Shown here: positions 10,349 to 19,368 of the stretch, one piece after another
How positions within the stretch are numbered: position 1 is the first letter of the stretch
How the letters are laid out: each line of letters opens with the position of its first letter
NCBI GenBank assembly: GCA_963739085.1
Contig: CAVTZA010000014.1
Location: 118,122 to 182,121 of the forward strand
DNA length: 64,000 nucleotides
Source of the DNA: DATFQE01 sp963739085
Lineage (GTDB): Bacteria; Actinomycetota; Thermoleophilia; Gaiellales; Gaiellaceae
Direction: 5' to 3'
Position numbers and translations under genes: made by a program
The notes under the pieces: model-generated
Database searches by the model: none
What the model was told of the DNA's origin: nothing
What the model saw: the letters and a program-made list of their open reading frames with translations, nothing else

Positions 10349-11362
10349 ATGCCCCTGCTCTCGGTCGACGACCTTCGCACGCAGTTCTTCACCCGTGAGG
10401 GCGCGGTGCGCGCGGTCGACGGGATCACGTTCTCCGTCGACAAGGGCGAGACGCTCGGGATCGTGGGCGAGTCCGGCTGCGGCAAGTCCGTGACCGCGCT
10501 GTCGATCATGGGCCTGCTCCCGAAGCCGCCGGCGAAGATCGTCTCCGGCTCGATCGAGTTCGACGGCCGCGACCTGACCAAGCTGTCCGAGAAGCAGCTC
10601 GAGGATGTGCGTGGCCGGGAGATCGCGATGATCTTCCAGGACCCGATGACCTCGCTGAACCCGACGCTGAGGATCGGGACGCAGATCACGGAGGTGCTCG
10701 ACCGCCACTTCGACATGTCGAAGGACGAGCAGCGCCGGCGGGCGATCGAGCTGCTCGAGGAGGTGCAGATCCCGCGGGCGGCCGAGAGCCTTGCCGACTA
10801 TCCGCACCGCTTCTCGGGCGGCATGCGGCAGCGGGTGATGATCGCGATCGCGCTCGCCTGCAACCCGAAGCTCCTGATCGCCGACGAGCCGACGACCGCA
10901 CTCGACGTCACCGTGCAGGCACAGGTGCTCGACCTGCTCGAGGACCTGCGTGAGTCGCACGAGATGGCTCTGATCCTGATCACGCACGACATGGGCGTCG
11001 TGGCCGAGGTCGCCGACAACGTCGCCGTCATGTACGCCGGCCAGATCGTCGAGCAGGCAAGCGGCGTCGACCTCTTCGACCGGCCCGAGCATCCCTACAC
11101 CGAGGCCCTGCTGGGCTCCCTGCCCGAGCTCGAGGGCGAGAACGTCCGCGCCGGGCGCCTCGTAGCGATCCCCGGCCGCCCGCCGGACCTGATCGACCCG
11201 CCGAGCGCCTGCCGTTTCGCCGCCCGCTGCCCGTACGCGGGCGCGCAGGACACCTGCCAGAGCGCCGAGCCGCAGCTGCGCGAGATCCGCCCCGGCCACT
11301 GGGTGCGCAGCGAGCACCCGACGAGCGAGCGGGCGCGCGCGCCGGAGGCGGTGACGACGTGA
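10349..11362 (+). CDS. Peptide ABC transporter ATP-binding protein, OppD/DppD type
   Basis: 337-residue ABC ATPase. The Walker A motif is GESGCGKS, the ABC signature is FSGGMRQRV, Walker B is LLIADEPTTALDV and the switch histidine lies in LITHDMG. The C-terminal oligopeptide/dipeptide transporter extension contains the cysteine-rich CRFAARCPYA segment that in related proteins ligates an iron-sulfur cluster. The start is 6 nt after the previous stop. Its TGA overlaps the next GTG as GTGA, indicating coupled translation with the partner ATPase. Confidence 0.95.
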   Translation: MPLLSVDDLRTQFFTREGAVRAVDGITFSVDKGETLGIVGESGCGKSVTALSIMGLLPKPPAKIVSGSIEFDGRDLTKLSEKQLEDVRGREIAMIFQDPMTSLNPTLRIGTQITEVLDRHFDMSKDEQRRRAIELLEEVQIPRAAESLADYPHRFSGGMRQRVMIAIALACNPKLLIADEPTTALDVTVQAQVLDLLEDLRESHEMALILITHDMGVVAEVADNVAVMYAGQIVEQASGVDLFDRPEHPYTEALLGSLPELEGENVRAGRLVAIPGRPPDLIDPPSACRFAARCPYAGAQDTCQSAEPQLREIRPGHWVRSEHPTSERARAPEAVTT

Positions 11363-12224
11363 GCACGAATGGGACGCTGCTCGAGGTCACCGATCTGCGC
11401 AAGGAGTTCGCACGTTCGCAGCGGGTTCTTCATCGAGAAGCGTGAGCCACACGGTCAACGCCGTCGACGGCGTGAGCTTCACGATCGCCCCCGGGCGCAC
11501 CCTCGGCCTCGTGGGCGAGTCCGGTTCCGGGAAGTCGACGACCGGCTACTGCGTCCTCCAGCTGCTCAAGCCGACCTCCGGGTCGGTGCTGTTCGAGGGC
11601 AAGGAGCTCACCACGGCCAGCCGCGACGACGTGCGCAGGCTGCGCCGCGAGATGCAGATCGTCTTCCAGGACCCGTACTCGTCGCTCAACCCCCGCATGA
11701 CGGTGGGCGACATCGTCGGGGAGCCCCTCGTCGTGCACAGCGTCGGCTCGCGGCGCGACCGGGCAGCCCGTGTGCGCGAGCTGCTCGACGTCGTCGGCTT
11801 CAACCCGTCGTTCTCGAACCGCTATCCGCACGAGTTCTCCGGCGGGCAGCGTCAGCGGATCGGCGTAGCCCGTGCCCTCGCCCTCAACCCGAAGCTGATC
11901 GTCTGCGACGAGCCGGTGTCCGCTCTCGACGTGTCGATCCAGGCGCAGATCCTCAACCTGCTCAAGGACCTCCAGCGGGACTTCGGCCTTGCCTACCTGT
12001 TCGTCTCCCACGACCTCTCGGTGGTGCGGGCGATGAGCGACGACATCGCCGTGATGAAGGACGGCAAGATCGTCGAGGCCGGCACCGCCGACGAGGTCTA
12101 CGAACACCCCAAGGACGCGTACACGCAGGCGCTGCTGGCGTCGGTGCCGGTGCCCGATCCGCGCCGGATGCGCGAGCGGCGCACGGAGCGGCGCAAGCTC
12201 GCCCACGCACTGACGGAGGGGTAG
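11359..12224 (+). CDS. Peptide ABC transporter ATP-binding protein, OppF/DppF type (frameshifted)
   Basis: Second ATPase of the importer. It starts at the GTG at 11359 and reads STNGTLLEVTDLRKEF before losing frame near 11436. A single missing base there would restore the usual continuation into SHTVNAVDGVSFTI. The rest is intact: Walker A GESGSGKST, the Q-loop in IVFQDPYSSLNPRMT, signature FSGGQRQRI, Walker B LIVCDEPVSALDVS and VSHDLSVV. It lacks the cysteine-rich tail of OppD, as expected for OppF. The restored length is about 288 residues, slightly short of family members because of a compact C-terminus. The break may be a sequence error. Confidence 0.87.
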
Positions 12225-12238
12225 CTCTGACACTGCGC

Positions 12239-13164
12239 GTGCTCTCGGCGGTGCTCGCGCCGCCGCCGTGCTCGCCGGCTGCGCGGGAGGCAAGGACGAG
12301 CCGACCCGGCCGGAGGCGTCGCCGGGCTGGCGGTTCACGACGCCGATGGCGAACCGGCGCAGCTACGTGGCCGCGGCCGAGCTCGGCGGCAAGATCTACG
12401 TTGCCGGCGGCATGGTCGGCGACCTCGGCCGGCACCTCGACCGTGTCCAGCGCTTCGACCCGCGCACGGCCACCTGGTCGACGCTTCCGCGGCTCCCCGA
12501 GCCCGTGCGGGCCGGAGCCGGCGCGGCGCTCGGAGGTCGCTTCTACGTGGTCGGCGGGACGACTCCCGACGGCGGCGGCCGCCAAGTCTTCGCCTACGAT
12601 CCCGGCCGGCGTGCCTGGTCACGGGTCACACCCCTGCCGGTGCGCCGCTACAACCACTCGGCCGTCGCGCTCGGCGGCCGCCTGTACGTGCTCGGCGGCT
12701 ACGTCGACGGGCGCGAGCGGAACGAGGTCTTCGTCTACGACCCGGGAACCCGCCGCTGGGCCCGCGGGCCGTCGCTGCCGAGGCCGACCCACGCCTTCGG
12801 CGCGGTTCCGTTCCGCGGCGAGATCTGGGCGATCGGGGGCCGGCGCGGCGAGCGGCAGCTGCGAGAGGTCTGGATCCTGAACCCGCGCACCGGCCGCTGG
12901 CGCCGCGGGCCGACGCTGCCGAAGCCGATGGAGCTCCTCGGCGCCGAGGCTGTCGGCGACGAGATCCACGCGGTCTGGGAGCACACGTACCAGATCTACG
13001 ACGCCGGCACCGGGCGCTGGCGGAGCGGCCCGCCGCCGCTCGTCGCGCGCCACGCGCTGTCGCTCTTCGCGATCGGCGGAAACCTCTACGCGGTCGGCGG
13101 CTGCACGACGAAGCTCCGCGATACCGCCGTCGTCGAGAAGCTGAGCCTGTCCGGCGGCGTCTAG
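12239..13164 (+). CDS. Kelch-repeat lipoprotein (frameshift in signal peptide)
   Basis: About six Kelch motifs recur, each with a GG pair, a conserved aromatic and a Trp roughly 25 residues later (GKIYVAGG, GRFYVVGG, GRLYVLGG, NLYAVGG), predicting a beta-propeller. The mature part follows a lipobox AVLAGC. The hydrophobic signal sequence TLRVLSAVLA is in a different frame from the lipobox. One missing base around 12256-12264 would join them, with a start at the GTG at 12239. Without that change the only in-frame start is the GTG at 12268, too close to the lipobox for a working signal. It is likely a surface-anchored carbohydrate- or protein-binding propeller. It directly follows the importer. 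Confidence 0.75.
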
Positions 13165-13172
13165 CGGAGGTC

Positions 13173-14033
13173 CTAGCGGACCTTGCAGGCGCGCGAGCCC
13201 GCGAAGAGCGCCAGCTGCTCCTCGTTCGCCGCTCGCTCGTGCTCGGCGTCGAACGCGCCCAGCGCAGGCGCCCCCCACGTGACGTCGGGTGTCACGCCCG
13301 GGCCGATCGCCGTCGCCCGGTAGCGCGTCCCGCGTCCCTGCGGACGGCTGCCGTGCGGATAGAAGCCGTAGCAGAAGCGCCCGTTGGGCCGGTGCGAGAG
13401 GAAGGCGTTCTCGCGCCGCCAGCCGCGCCCGTAGCGGGAGTTGAGCGTATCGACATAGATGTTGCGGCCGTACCGGTCGAGCGGGTTGCCCGACGACGTC
13501 GAGCGGAAGCCGAAGACACCCTTGCCCGCGTATGTGTACGTGCCGTAGAGGTGGTCGAAGCGGCGGTACGACCAGTCCAGGCGGATCGAGAGCTGCGCAA
13601 TCGGGCCCGTCCAGTGCGAAAGGCGCAGCTCGCGCGGGCCGTTGGGGCCGCCGAAGTTGGGCTTCAGCCGCCGCCACGACTGCAGCGCCCAGTAGGAGCC
13701 GTCGGGGGCCTTGCATGCCGTGACGAGCCAGGCGAGCGCAGGGCCGTCGTACGGCAGGCACGTGCCTTCCTTGAAGCCCTTGCCCACGTAGTTCAGACGG
13801 AAGGAGGCCTGCGAGAGACCGTAGGTCGGATGCCGCGCGTTGATCGCGCCCCACGCGTGCACGCGCCTGAGGGCACCCCGCCTGCGGTACGTGACGAGCG
13901 CATGGCCTCCCCCGTCCACCTTCAAGGACACGTTGTGCGCTCCACGGTCGATCAATTCCGAGGCTCGAGCCTCGCCGGCGATCCCGACGGCAGCCGCGGC
14001 CACCGCCACCAATGCACATGTGACAGTCCGCAT
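13173..14033 (-). CDS. Secreted protein of unknown function
   Basis: 286-residue protein with a clear signal peptide (RTVTCALVAVAAAAVGIAG, then a likely cleavage after EARA). The mature part is rich in Tyr, Arg and Gly. It has a few cysteines (GTCLPYDGP, VTACKAP, GRFCYGFYPHGS, RACKVR) that could form disulfides. No catalytic motif was recognised. The C-terminal half, with YGRNIYVDTLNSRYGRGW, looks like a beta-rich secreted domain. The gene is convergent with the Kelch gene with only 8 nt between stops. The ATG at 14033 fits the signal peptide. Function unknown. Confidence 0.75.
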   Translation of the reverse strand: MRTVTCALVAVAAAAVGIAGEARASELIDRGAHNVSLKVDGGGHALVTYRRRGALRRVHAWGAINARHPTYGLSQASFRLNYVGKGFKEGTCLPYDGPALAWLVTACKAPDGSYWALQSWRRLKPNFGGPNGPRELRLSHWTGPIAQLSIRLDWSYRRFDHLYGTYTYAGKGVFGFRSTSSGNPLDRYGRNIYVDTLNSRYGRGWRRENAFLSHRPNGRFCYGFYPHGSRPQGRGTRYRATAIGPGVTPDVTWGAPALGAFDAEHERAANEEQLALFAGSRACKVR

Positions 14034-14125
14034 CTGCCCTGAAACGCCGCGCACCTTAGCCGAAAAGCGGCGGCGAGACGCGCGTGACGAACAACCCGGC
14101 CTTGGACGCGACCCCCGACTGGTAG

Positions 14126-15260
14126 CTACAAGCCCAGGTGGCGGGCGATCACCATCCGCTGCACCTCGTTCGTCCCCTCGCCGATCTCGAGGATCTTCTG
14201 ATCGCGGTACAGGCGTGAGATCGCGGACTCGTCCATGAAGCCGTAGCCGCCGTGGATCTGCAGGGCCGCGTTCGCCACGCGGTGGGAGAGCTCGCCGGTG
14301 TAGAGCTTCGCCATCGCTGCCTCCTTCGCGAAGGGCCGCCCTTCGTCTTTCAGCCAGGCCGCCTTGTAGACGAGGTTGCGGCCGGCCTCGATCTCGACGG
14401 CCATGTCGGCGAGCTGGAACCGCACGGCCTGAAATTCCGCGATCGGCTTGCCGAACTGCTCGCGCTCCTTCGCGTAGCGATAAGCGAGGTCGTAGCAGCC
14501 CTGGGCCAGACCGACGCCCATCGCCGCGACCGAGATGCGCCCGCCGTCCAGGATCTCCAGGAACTGCTTGAAGCCCTCGCCGCGCGGGCCGAGCAGGTTC
14601 CCCTCCGGCACAGCCGCGTCCTTGAAGGACAGCTCGCGCGTGTCCGAGGCGCGCCAGCCCAGCTTCCGCATCTGCGCTGAGATCTCGTAGCCGGGCGTCC
14701 CGTTCGGGACGACGATGTTCGAGACCTCGCCGTCGCCGGTGAGCGCCGTGATCGTGACGAGGCCGGAGATGTCGGTGCCGGCGTTCGTGATGAAGATCTT
14801 GGAGCCGTTCACGACCCACTCGCCGTCCCGCAGCTCCGCGCGGGTGCGCGTGGCGCCCGCGTCCGAGCCCGCGTCCGGCTCGGTCAGCCCGAACGCGCCG
14901 AGCTTCTCGCCCGAGGCGAGCTGCGGGCAGCCACTCGCGCTTCTGCTCCTCGTTCCCGAACAGGAAGATCGGCATCGTGCCGAGGGACGTGTGCGCCGCA
15001 ACCGTGATCGCGACGGACGAGTCGACTCGCGTCAGCTCCTCGATCGCGATCGCGTAGGCGAGCGTGTCGGTGCCGCCGCCGCCGTACTCCTCCGGGATCG
15101 GCATGCCCATGAGGCCGAGCTCGGCGAGCTCGCCGACGAGCTCGTAGGGGAAGCGGTGCTCGCGGTCGAGCTCCTCGGCGACGGGCGCGACACGCTCCTC
15201 CGCGAACTCGCGCACGGTCCGGCGAACGAGCTCGTGCTCGGGCGAAAGGTCGAAGTTCAT
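14126..15260 (-). CDS. Acyl-CoA dehydrogenase (frameshifted)
   Basis: FAD-dependent acyl-CoA dehydrogenase, about 378 residues when the frame is restored. The first segment starts at the ATG at 15260 (NFDLSPEHELVRRTVREFA). The second resumes with LASGEKLGAFGLTEPDAGSDAG, the FAD and acyl-CoA binding signature, and ends in GEGTNEVQRMVIARHLGL. The glutamate in EIGEGTNE matches the catalytic base of short- and medium-chain enzymes. One extra base near 14925, within CTGCGGGCAG, causes the break. The start overlaps the aminopeptidase stop as ATGA. With the carboxylase and hydratase genes in the window, a branched-chain acyl-CoA substrate is plausible but unproven. Confidence 0.88.
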
Positions 15261-16750
15261 GCGGCGAGGCGGCCTGCGAGCTCCGTGATCAGGCGGACGC
15301 CGTAGCCGGTTCCGCCCTTCTGCCAGAGGTAGTCCGGGCGCGGCCAGCGGAAGTAGCCGGTGCCGGCCATGTCGATGTGCGCCCACGGCCCCTCGCCCGC
15401 GAACTCCTGCAGGAACTCGGCGGCCAGCACCGGGACGCCCTGTCTGAGGATCGAGGAGTTCTTCATGTCGGCGAAGTTCGAGTCGATGTAGCGGCGGAAC
15501 CGCTCGTGCAGCGGCAGCGGCCACGCGTGGTCGCCGCTCGCCTCGCCGGCCTCGACGACCCGGTCGCGCCAGCCGGCGTCGTTGCCGAAGACGCCGGCGT
15601 AGAGGTCGCCGAGCGCGGCCTCCATGACTCCGGTGAGCGTGGCGAAGTCGACGATGTGCGTGGCGCCTTGCTCGCGCGCATAGGTGAGCGCGTCGGCGAG
15701 CACGAGCCGGCCCTCGGCGTCGGTGTTGATCACCTCGATCGTCTTGCCGTTCCGCGCGGTGAGGATGTCACCCGGCCGAAAGGCGCCGCCGCCGGGCATG
15801 TTCTCCGTGGCGGCGACCACCGCGATCGCGCGGATCGGCAGGCCGAGCTCGGCGATCGCGCCGATTCCCTCCACGACCGCCGCCGCTCCGGCCATGTCGC
15901 CCTTCATGTCCTCCATGTAGGTGGCCGGCTTGAGCGAGATGCCGCCGGTGTCGAACGTGATGCCCTTGCCGACGAGCCCGAGCACGACGTCGCCCTGCGG
16001 CTCGGGCGGGTCGTAGCGCAGGACGATCAGCCGCGGCTCGTTGTGGCTCCCCTGAGCGACGGCGAGGAACGAGCCCATGCGCAGCTCGCGGATCTCGTCC
16101 GGCCCGAGCGCCTCGGCGGTGAGGTGCTCGTTCGCGTCGGCGAGCTCGGCGGCGCGGTCGGCGAGCGCCGCAGGCGTGAGCTCGTTGGGCGGCGCGTTCG
16201 CGAGGTCGCGCGCGCGGTTCGCGGCAGTGGCGACCAGCGATGCTCGCTCCGCCGCCGCGAGCGCCCCGTCGTCACCACCGACGAGGACGAGCCGCTCGAA
16301 GTGCTTCGGGCGGTCGCCGTCCGCTTTCCAGCGGCCCGGGTCGTAGCCGCCGAGCATCAGGCCGTCCACCGCAGCGCGCGCCTGCTCCACGGTCGGAAGC
16401 GTGAGGCCGTCGTCGAGCAGCCACGCGATCGTGCCGCCGATCGTGGCCGTCGCCCGCGCCACGCCCGAGGCGCCGGTCCGGACCGCGTCGGAGTCGAGAG
16501 CGGCACCGGGCCCGAGCCCGGCTGCTGCGACCCGGCCGGCGGCGATCTCCCCGCCCAGGTGGAGCACGGCGGTCTGACCCGCCTTCTTCGCCACCTTTTC
16601 CTCCTCGGCGACGCGGGAGAGGCGCCCGTTCAGGCGCTCGTCGAGCCGCGAGGCCCCAGCAGGAAGCGGCGGCGACGGATCGGAGAGAGGGACGGCGAGG
16701 ACGTCAGCCTCGACCGACTCCGCGTCCTCGGAGCTCAACTCGACCCGCAT
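15257..16750 (-). CDS. pepA: Leucyl aminopeptidase, M17 family
   Basis: 497-residue cytosolic aminopeptidase with two metal sites. The C-terminal catalytic domain has KGITFDTGGISLKPA with the metal-binding lysine and aspartate, EDMKGDMAGAAAV, and the family signature NTDAEGRLVLADAL. The N-terminal macro-like domain covers about the first 150 residues. It releases N-terminal residues from peptides, which fits the nearby peptide importer. The ATG at 16750 is preceded by TAGCAT 11 nt upstream, a possible near-leaderless -10. Its stop overlaps the acyl-CoA dehydrogenase start. Confidence 0.95.
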   Translation of the reverse strand: MRVELSSEDAESVEADVLAVPLSDPSPPLPAGASRLDERLNGRLSRVAEEEKVAKKAGQTAVLHLGGEIAAGRVAAAGLGPGAALDSDAVRTGASGVARATATIGGTIAWLLDDGLTLPTVEQARAAVDGLMLGGYDPGRWKADGDRPKHFERLVLVGGDDGALAAAERASLVATAANRARDLANAPPNELTPAALADRAAELADANEHLTAEALGPDEIRELRMGSFLAVAQGSHNEPRLIVLRYDPPEPQGDVVLGLVGKGITFDTGGISLKPATYMEDMKGDMAGAAAVVEGIGAIAELGLPIRAIAVVAATENMPGGGAFRPGDILTARNGKTIEVINTDAEGRLVLADALTYAREQGATHIVDFATLTGVMEAALGDLYAGVFGNDAGWRDRVVEAGEASGDHAWPLPLHERFRRYIDSNFADMKNSSILRQGVPVLAAEFLQEFAGEGPWAHIDMAGTGYFRWPRPDYLWQKGGTGYGVRLITELAGRLAA

Positions 16751-16834
16751 GTGGCCGGGCGATGCTATCCGAGAGGGTTTCTAGCGTGCCTCCAGAAACT
16801 TTCACTACGCCTTAACCATTTGGCGACCGAATCG

Positions 16835-17077
16835 ATGCACACTGAGCCGGTGAGCGATCTGCGGCCACTTCCTCCGCCCGCTGCGCCCGAGGCCTCCGCG
16901 AGGACGGTCGAGGCGCTCCAGACCGAGATCGACGCCCTCTGCTCGGAGCGCCAGCGCCTGCGCGCGGCCGGGGTAGGGGAGAGCGAGCTCGAGCAGAACC
17001 GGCTCGAGATCGCCCGGCTCCAGCAGGAGCTCTCGCACGCCCTGATCGGGCGCTATTCGCGCACCGCCGCCGCCTAG
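16835..17077 (+). CDS. Small coiled-coil protein
   Basis: 80-residue acidic protein. A proline-rich N-terminus is followed by a predicted coiled coil spanning about residues 25-70 (leucine spacing in EALQTEIDALCSERQRLRAA and ELEQNRLEIARLQQELSHAL). The ATG at 16835 gives MHTEPVSDL; an in-frame GTG at 16850 is an alternative. It lies between the divergent aminopeptidase gene and the downstream MFS gene. Small proteins of this look are common in related actinobacteria, and no function is assigned. Confidence 0.65.
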   Translation: MHTEPVSDLRPLPPPAAPEASARTVEALQTEIDALCSERQRLRAAGVGESELEQNRLEIARLQQELSHALIGRYSRTAAA

Positions 17078-17096
17078 TCCTCCGCGCGTCCCCGGC

Positions 17097-17102
17097 TAGA
17101 TT
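17097..17102 (+). promoter_or_regulatory. Leaderless-type -10 box TAGATT before the MFS gene
   Basis: TAGATT ends 7 nt before the GTG at 17110, placing the expected transcription start on the start codon. This supports choosing GTG 17110 rather than the in-frame TTG at 17101. Confidence 0.55.
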
Positions 17103-17109
17103 GCCGGGG

Positions 17110-18372
17110 GTGAGGGGGTCGATCGACAAGCGCGGCATGACGGCCCTCTCGTCGGGCCACCTCGCGACCGACTTCGCGAACGGCGCGCTGCCCGCGCTGC
17201 TGCCGTTCTTCGCCGACGAGTTCGACCTCTCGTACGTGCTCGTCGGGCTTGCGATGCTCGCCTGGGCGTTCTCGTCCTCGGTCCTGCAGCCGCTCTTCGG
17301 CCTGTGGTCGGACAATCGCGGCGCGATCTGGCTGCTGCCGGCCGGGCTCGCGCTGGGCGGGCTCGGGATCGGCTTCGCGGCGGTGGCGCCGAGCTACGGG
17401 CTCTGCCTCGTGCTGATCACGGTGTCGGGCCTCGGGACGGCCGCGTTCCATCCCGAGGGGGCGCGCTTCGCCGCTTACGTGAGCGGCCGGCGGCGTGCGA
17501 GCGGCATGTCGTTCTTCTCGATCGGCGGCAACATCGGCTACGCGCTCGGCCCGATCGCCGCCACGTTTCTCGTCGTCCACTTCGGCCTCGGGTCCGGGCT
17601 GCTGCTCGCACTGCCGTGCCTCGTGGTCTCGGCGATGCTCGTGCGGGCGGTGCCGTACCTGCAGAGCTTCGAGCCCTCGCGTGAGGCAGTGCACGCCCGC
17701 GCCGGCAAGGACCGCGTCGGCGCGATCCTGGCGTTGCTCGGCGTCGTCGCGTTCCGCGCGGTGGCGTGGTTCGGGCTCATCACCTTCGTGCCGCTCTACG
17801 AGGTCGCCCAGGGCCACTCCGAGGCGTACGGCAACCGGCTGCTCGCGGCGATGCTGCTCGCCGGCGGGCTGGGAACGATCGTGGCAGGGCCCCTCGCCGA
17901 TCGCTTCGGCCGCCGTCCGGTGCTCGTCGCGAGCGTGCTCGCGACGGGGCCGCTGATCATCGGCTACCTGGCGCTCGGCGGGCTCGCCGGGGCGATCGCC
18001 CTCGCGCTCGTCGGGCCGTGCGTCGTCGGCACCTTCGGCGTGACGATGGTGATGAGCCAGGAGTACCTGCCGCGCCACATCGGGCTCGCGTCCGGCCTCA
18101 CGATCGGCCTCTCGATCGGGCTCGGAGGGATGGCGGCGGTCGCGCTCGGAGGAATCGCCGACGCCATCGATCTCGAGGCCGCGCTCTACGTCTGCGCGGC
18201 GGCGCCGTTCGCCGCGCTCGTCCTGTGCCTGATGCTGCCGCCGACCGGCGCGCAGGCGGACGAGGCTGGCGCCCGAGCCCGTGGTGTAGGCTCGCCCGCA
18301 TGGCAGAGACCGCACGGGAGTTCTTCGAGACCCTGGAAGGCCGCGTCGATCAGTCCAAGACGGCGGGGATGA
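17110..18372 (+). CDS. MFS transporter, fosmidomycin-resistance-like
   Basis: Twelve-helix major facilitator protein. The opening MTALSSGHLATDFANGALP and AAFHPEGARFAA are typical of the Fsr/fosmidomycin-resistance branch. ADRFGRRPV is the MFS loop motif after the seventh helix. The start is set by the -10 box just upstream. The reading frame runs to 18372 and overlaps the next gene by 73 nt with an arginine-rich tail of no obvious homology. A single-base change near 18270 would instead end the protein as LAPEPVV at the TAG at 18287-18289, just before the SCP2 gene. I think that shorter end is more natural. Likely an efflux pump; substrate unknown. Confidence 0.85.
   Translation: MRGSIDKRGMTALSSGHLATDFANGALPALLPFFADEFDLSYVLVGLAMLAWAFSSSVLQPLFGLWSDNRGAIWLLPAGLALGGLGIGFAAVAPSYGLCLVLITVSGLGTAAFHPEGARFAAYVSGRRRASGMSFFSIGGNIGYALGPIAATFLVVHFGLGSGLLLALPCLVVSAMLVRAVPYLQSFEPSREAVHARAGKDRVGAILALLGVVAFRAVAWFGLITFVPLYEVAQGHSEAYGNRLLAAMLLAGGLGTIVAGPLADRFGRRPVLVASVLATGPLIIGYLALGGLAGAIALALVGPCVVGTFGVTMVMSQEYLPRHIGLASGLTIGLSIGLGGMAAVALGGIADAIDLEAALYVCAAAPFAALVLCLMLPPTGAQADEAGARARGVGSPAWQRPHGSSSRPWKAASISPRRRG
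18287..18292 (+). promoter_or_regulatory. Leaderless-type -10 box TAGGCT before the SCP2 gene
   Basis: TAGGCT ends 7 nt before the ATG at 18300. It overlaps the TAG stop proposed for the shorter form of the upstream transporter. Confidence 0.5.
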
Positions 18373-18608
18373 CCAACTCCTACGTCTTCGACATCGACGG
18401 AGCCGGCACCTGGAAGGTGGACGTCGACGACGGCAAGGTCACCGTCACCGAGGGCGACGGGGACGCCGATGCGACCATCTCGGCGAGCGAGGAGACCTTC
18501 CAGAAGATCGCCGCCGGCGAGCAGAACGCCACGACCGCCTACATGACCGGGAAGCTCAAGATCAAGGGTGACATGGGCGCGGCGATGAAGTTGCAGAAGC
18601 TCTTCTAG
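18300..18608 (+). CDS. SCP2 sterol-binding domain protein
   Basis: 102-residue stand-alone SCP2-type lipid-binding protein. The core has NSYVFDIDGAGTWKVDVDDG, then a beta strand and the helical segment ETFQKIAAGEQN, ending in the conserved AYMTGKLKIKGDMGAAMKL. It probably binds acyl chains or other hydrophobic ligands in the cytosol. It has its own leaderless-type promoter and is followed 8 nt later by a membrane protein gene. Confidence 0.9.
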   Translation: MAETAREFFETLEGRVDQSKTAGMTNSYVFDIDGAGTWKVDVDDGKVTVTEGDGDADATISASEETFQKIAAGEQNATTAYMTGKLKIKGDMGAAMKLQKLF

Positions 18609-18616
18609 AGAGCGGC

Positions 18617-19201
18617 ATGACCTGGTACGAGTTCCTGCTCTTCGCCCACGTCTCGATGGCCGTGATCTGGGTCGGCGGCGGCGCGATGATCCAGTTCTTC
18701 GCCCTGCGGGTCCTCAAGGCGACCGACCCGCTGCGCATGGCGGAGTTCGGCCAGGACATCGAGTGGATCAGCACGCGCGTCTTCATTCCCGCGTCGGCCC
18801 TCGCGGTCGTCACCGGCGTCTGGATGGTGGTCGACAGCGACTTCTGGACCTTCGGCGACGACTGGATCGTGATCGGGATCATCCTCTTCGCCGTCACGTT
18901 TCTCGCCGGCTCGCTCTTCTTCGGGCCCGAGTCGGGCCGCCTGGGCAAGCTGGCCGAGACCGAAGGCCCGACGTCACCGGTCGTCCTGCAGCGGATGCAG
19001 CGTCTGATCGCGCTCTCGCGCGCCGACCTGATGGTCCTGTTCCTGCTCATCTTCGACATGGTCACGAAGCCGGAGTGGGGCGACCTCTCGCTCTGGGTCG
19101 CGATCGCGGGCTTCGCGATCCTGGCGGGCGTCCTCGTGCGGAACGGCCTGCGGGCGAAGCTGGCCGTCGTGTCGGCGGAGCCGGCGCGCGAGCCCGTCTG
19201 A
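18617..19201 (+). CDS. DUF2269 family integral membrane protein
   Basis: 194 residues with four to five predicted membrane helices. A histidine lies in the first helix (LLFAHVSMAVIWVGGG) and an arginine-flanked loop follows (LKATDPLRMAEF), features of the DUF2269 family. Some relatives resemble copper-resistance or heme-related membrane proteins, but no function is established. The ATG at 18617 is 8 nt after the SCP2 stop with AGAGAG as a weak ribosome site. The gene ends exactly where the long palindrome begins. Confidence 0.82.
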   Translation: MTWYEFLLFAHVSMAVIWVGGGAMIQFFALRVLKATDPLRMAEFGQDIEWISTRVFIPASALAVVTGVWMVVDSDFWTFGDDWIVIGIILFAVTFLAGSLFFGPESGRLGKLAETEGPTSPVVLQRMQRLIALSRADLMVLFLLIFDMVTKPEWGDLSLWVAIAGFAILAGVLVRNGLRAKLAVVSAEPAREPV

Positions 19202-19367
19202 TAGGAGGGCCTGACGCGACGTCGCTGTGCCGCCGGGCCGCGCTGCTCGCCCCGAGGCGGCGTCCTCAGTCGCGACCGTAAGCTCCGCATACGAACGCTC
19301 CCTGCGTCCTTGCCTCGGAACGAGCATCGCACCCCGGCGACGAGCGACGCCCCGTCAGACCCTCCTA
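19202..19367. repeat. 166-bp imperfect palindrome filling a convergent intergenic gap
   Basis: The gap between the two converging genes reads as one long inverted repeat. The outer arms match best: TAGGAGGG at 19202-19209 pairs with CCCTCCTA at 19360-19367, followed by CTGACG and CGTCGCT matches. Inner matches include CGCCGGG, TGCTCG and CCGAGGC. The centre near 19285 is CGTAAGC-TCC-GCATACG. Arms are about 80 nt with roughly 70 percent pairing. Possible roles are a large two-way terminator, a structured RNA or a small inverted duplication. Confidence 0.7.
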
Positions 19368-19368
19368 A

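Noticed and set aside
13173..15524. A 783-codon minus frame joining an aminopeptidase shadow, acyl-CoA dehydrogenase start and the secreted protein
   Set aside because: Two separate genes share the frame by chance; the dehydrogenase continues in another frame and the secreted protein has its own signal peptide at 14033.
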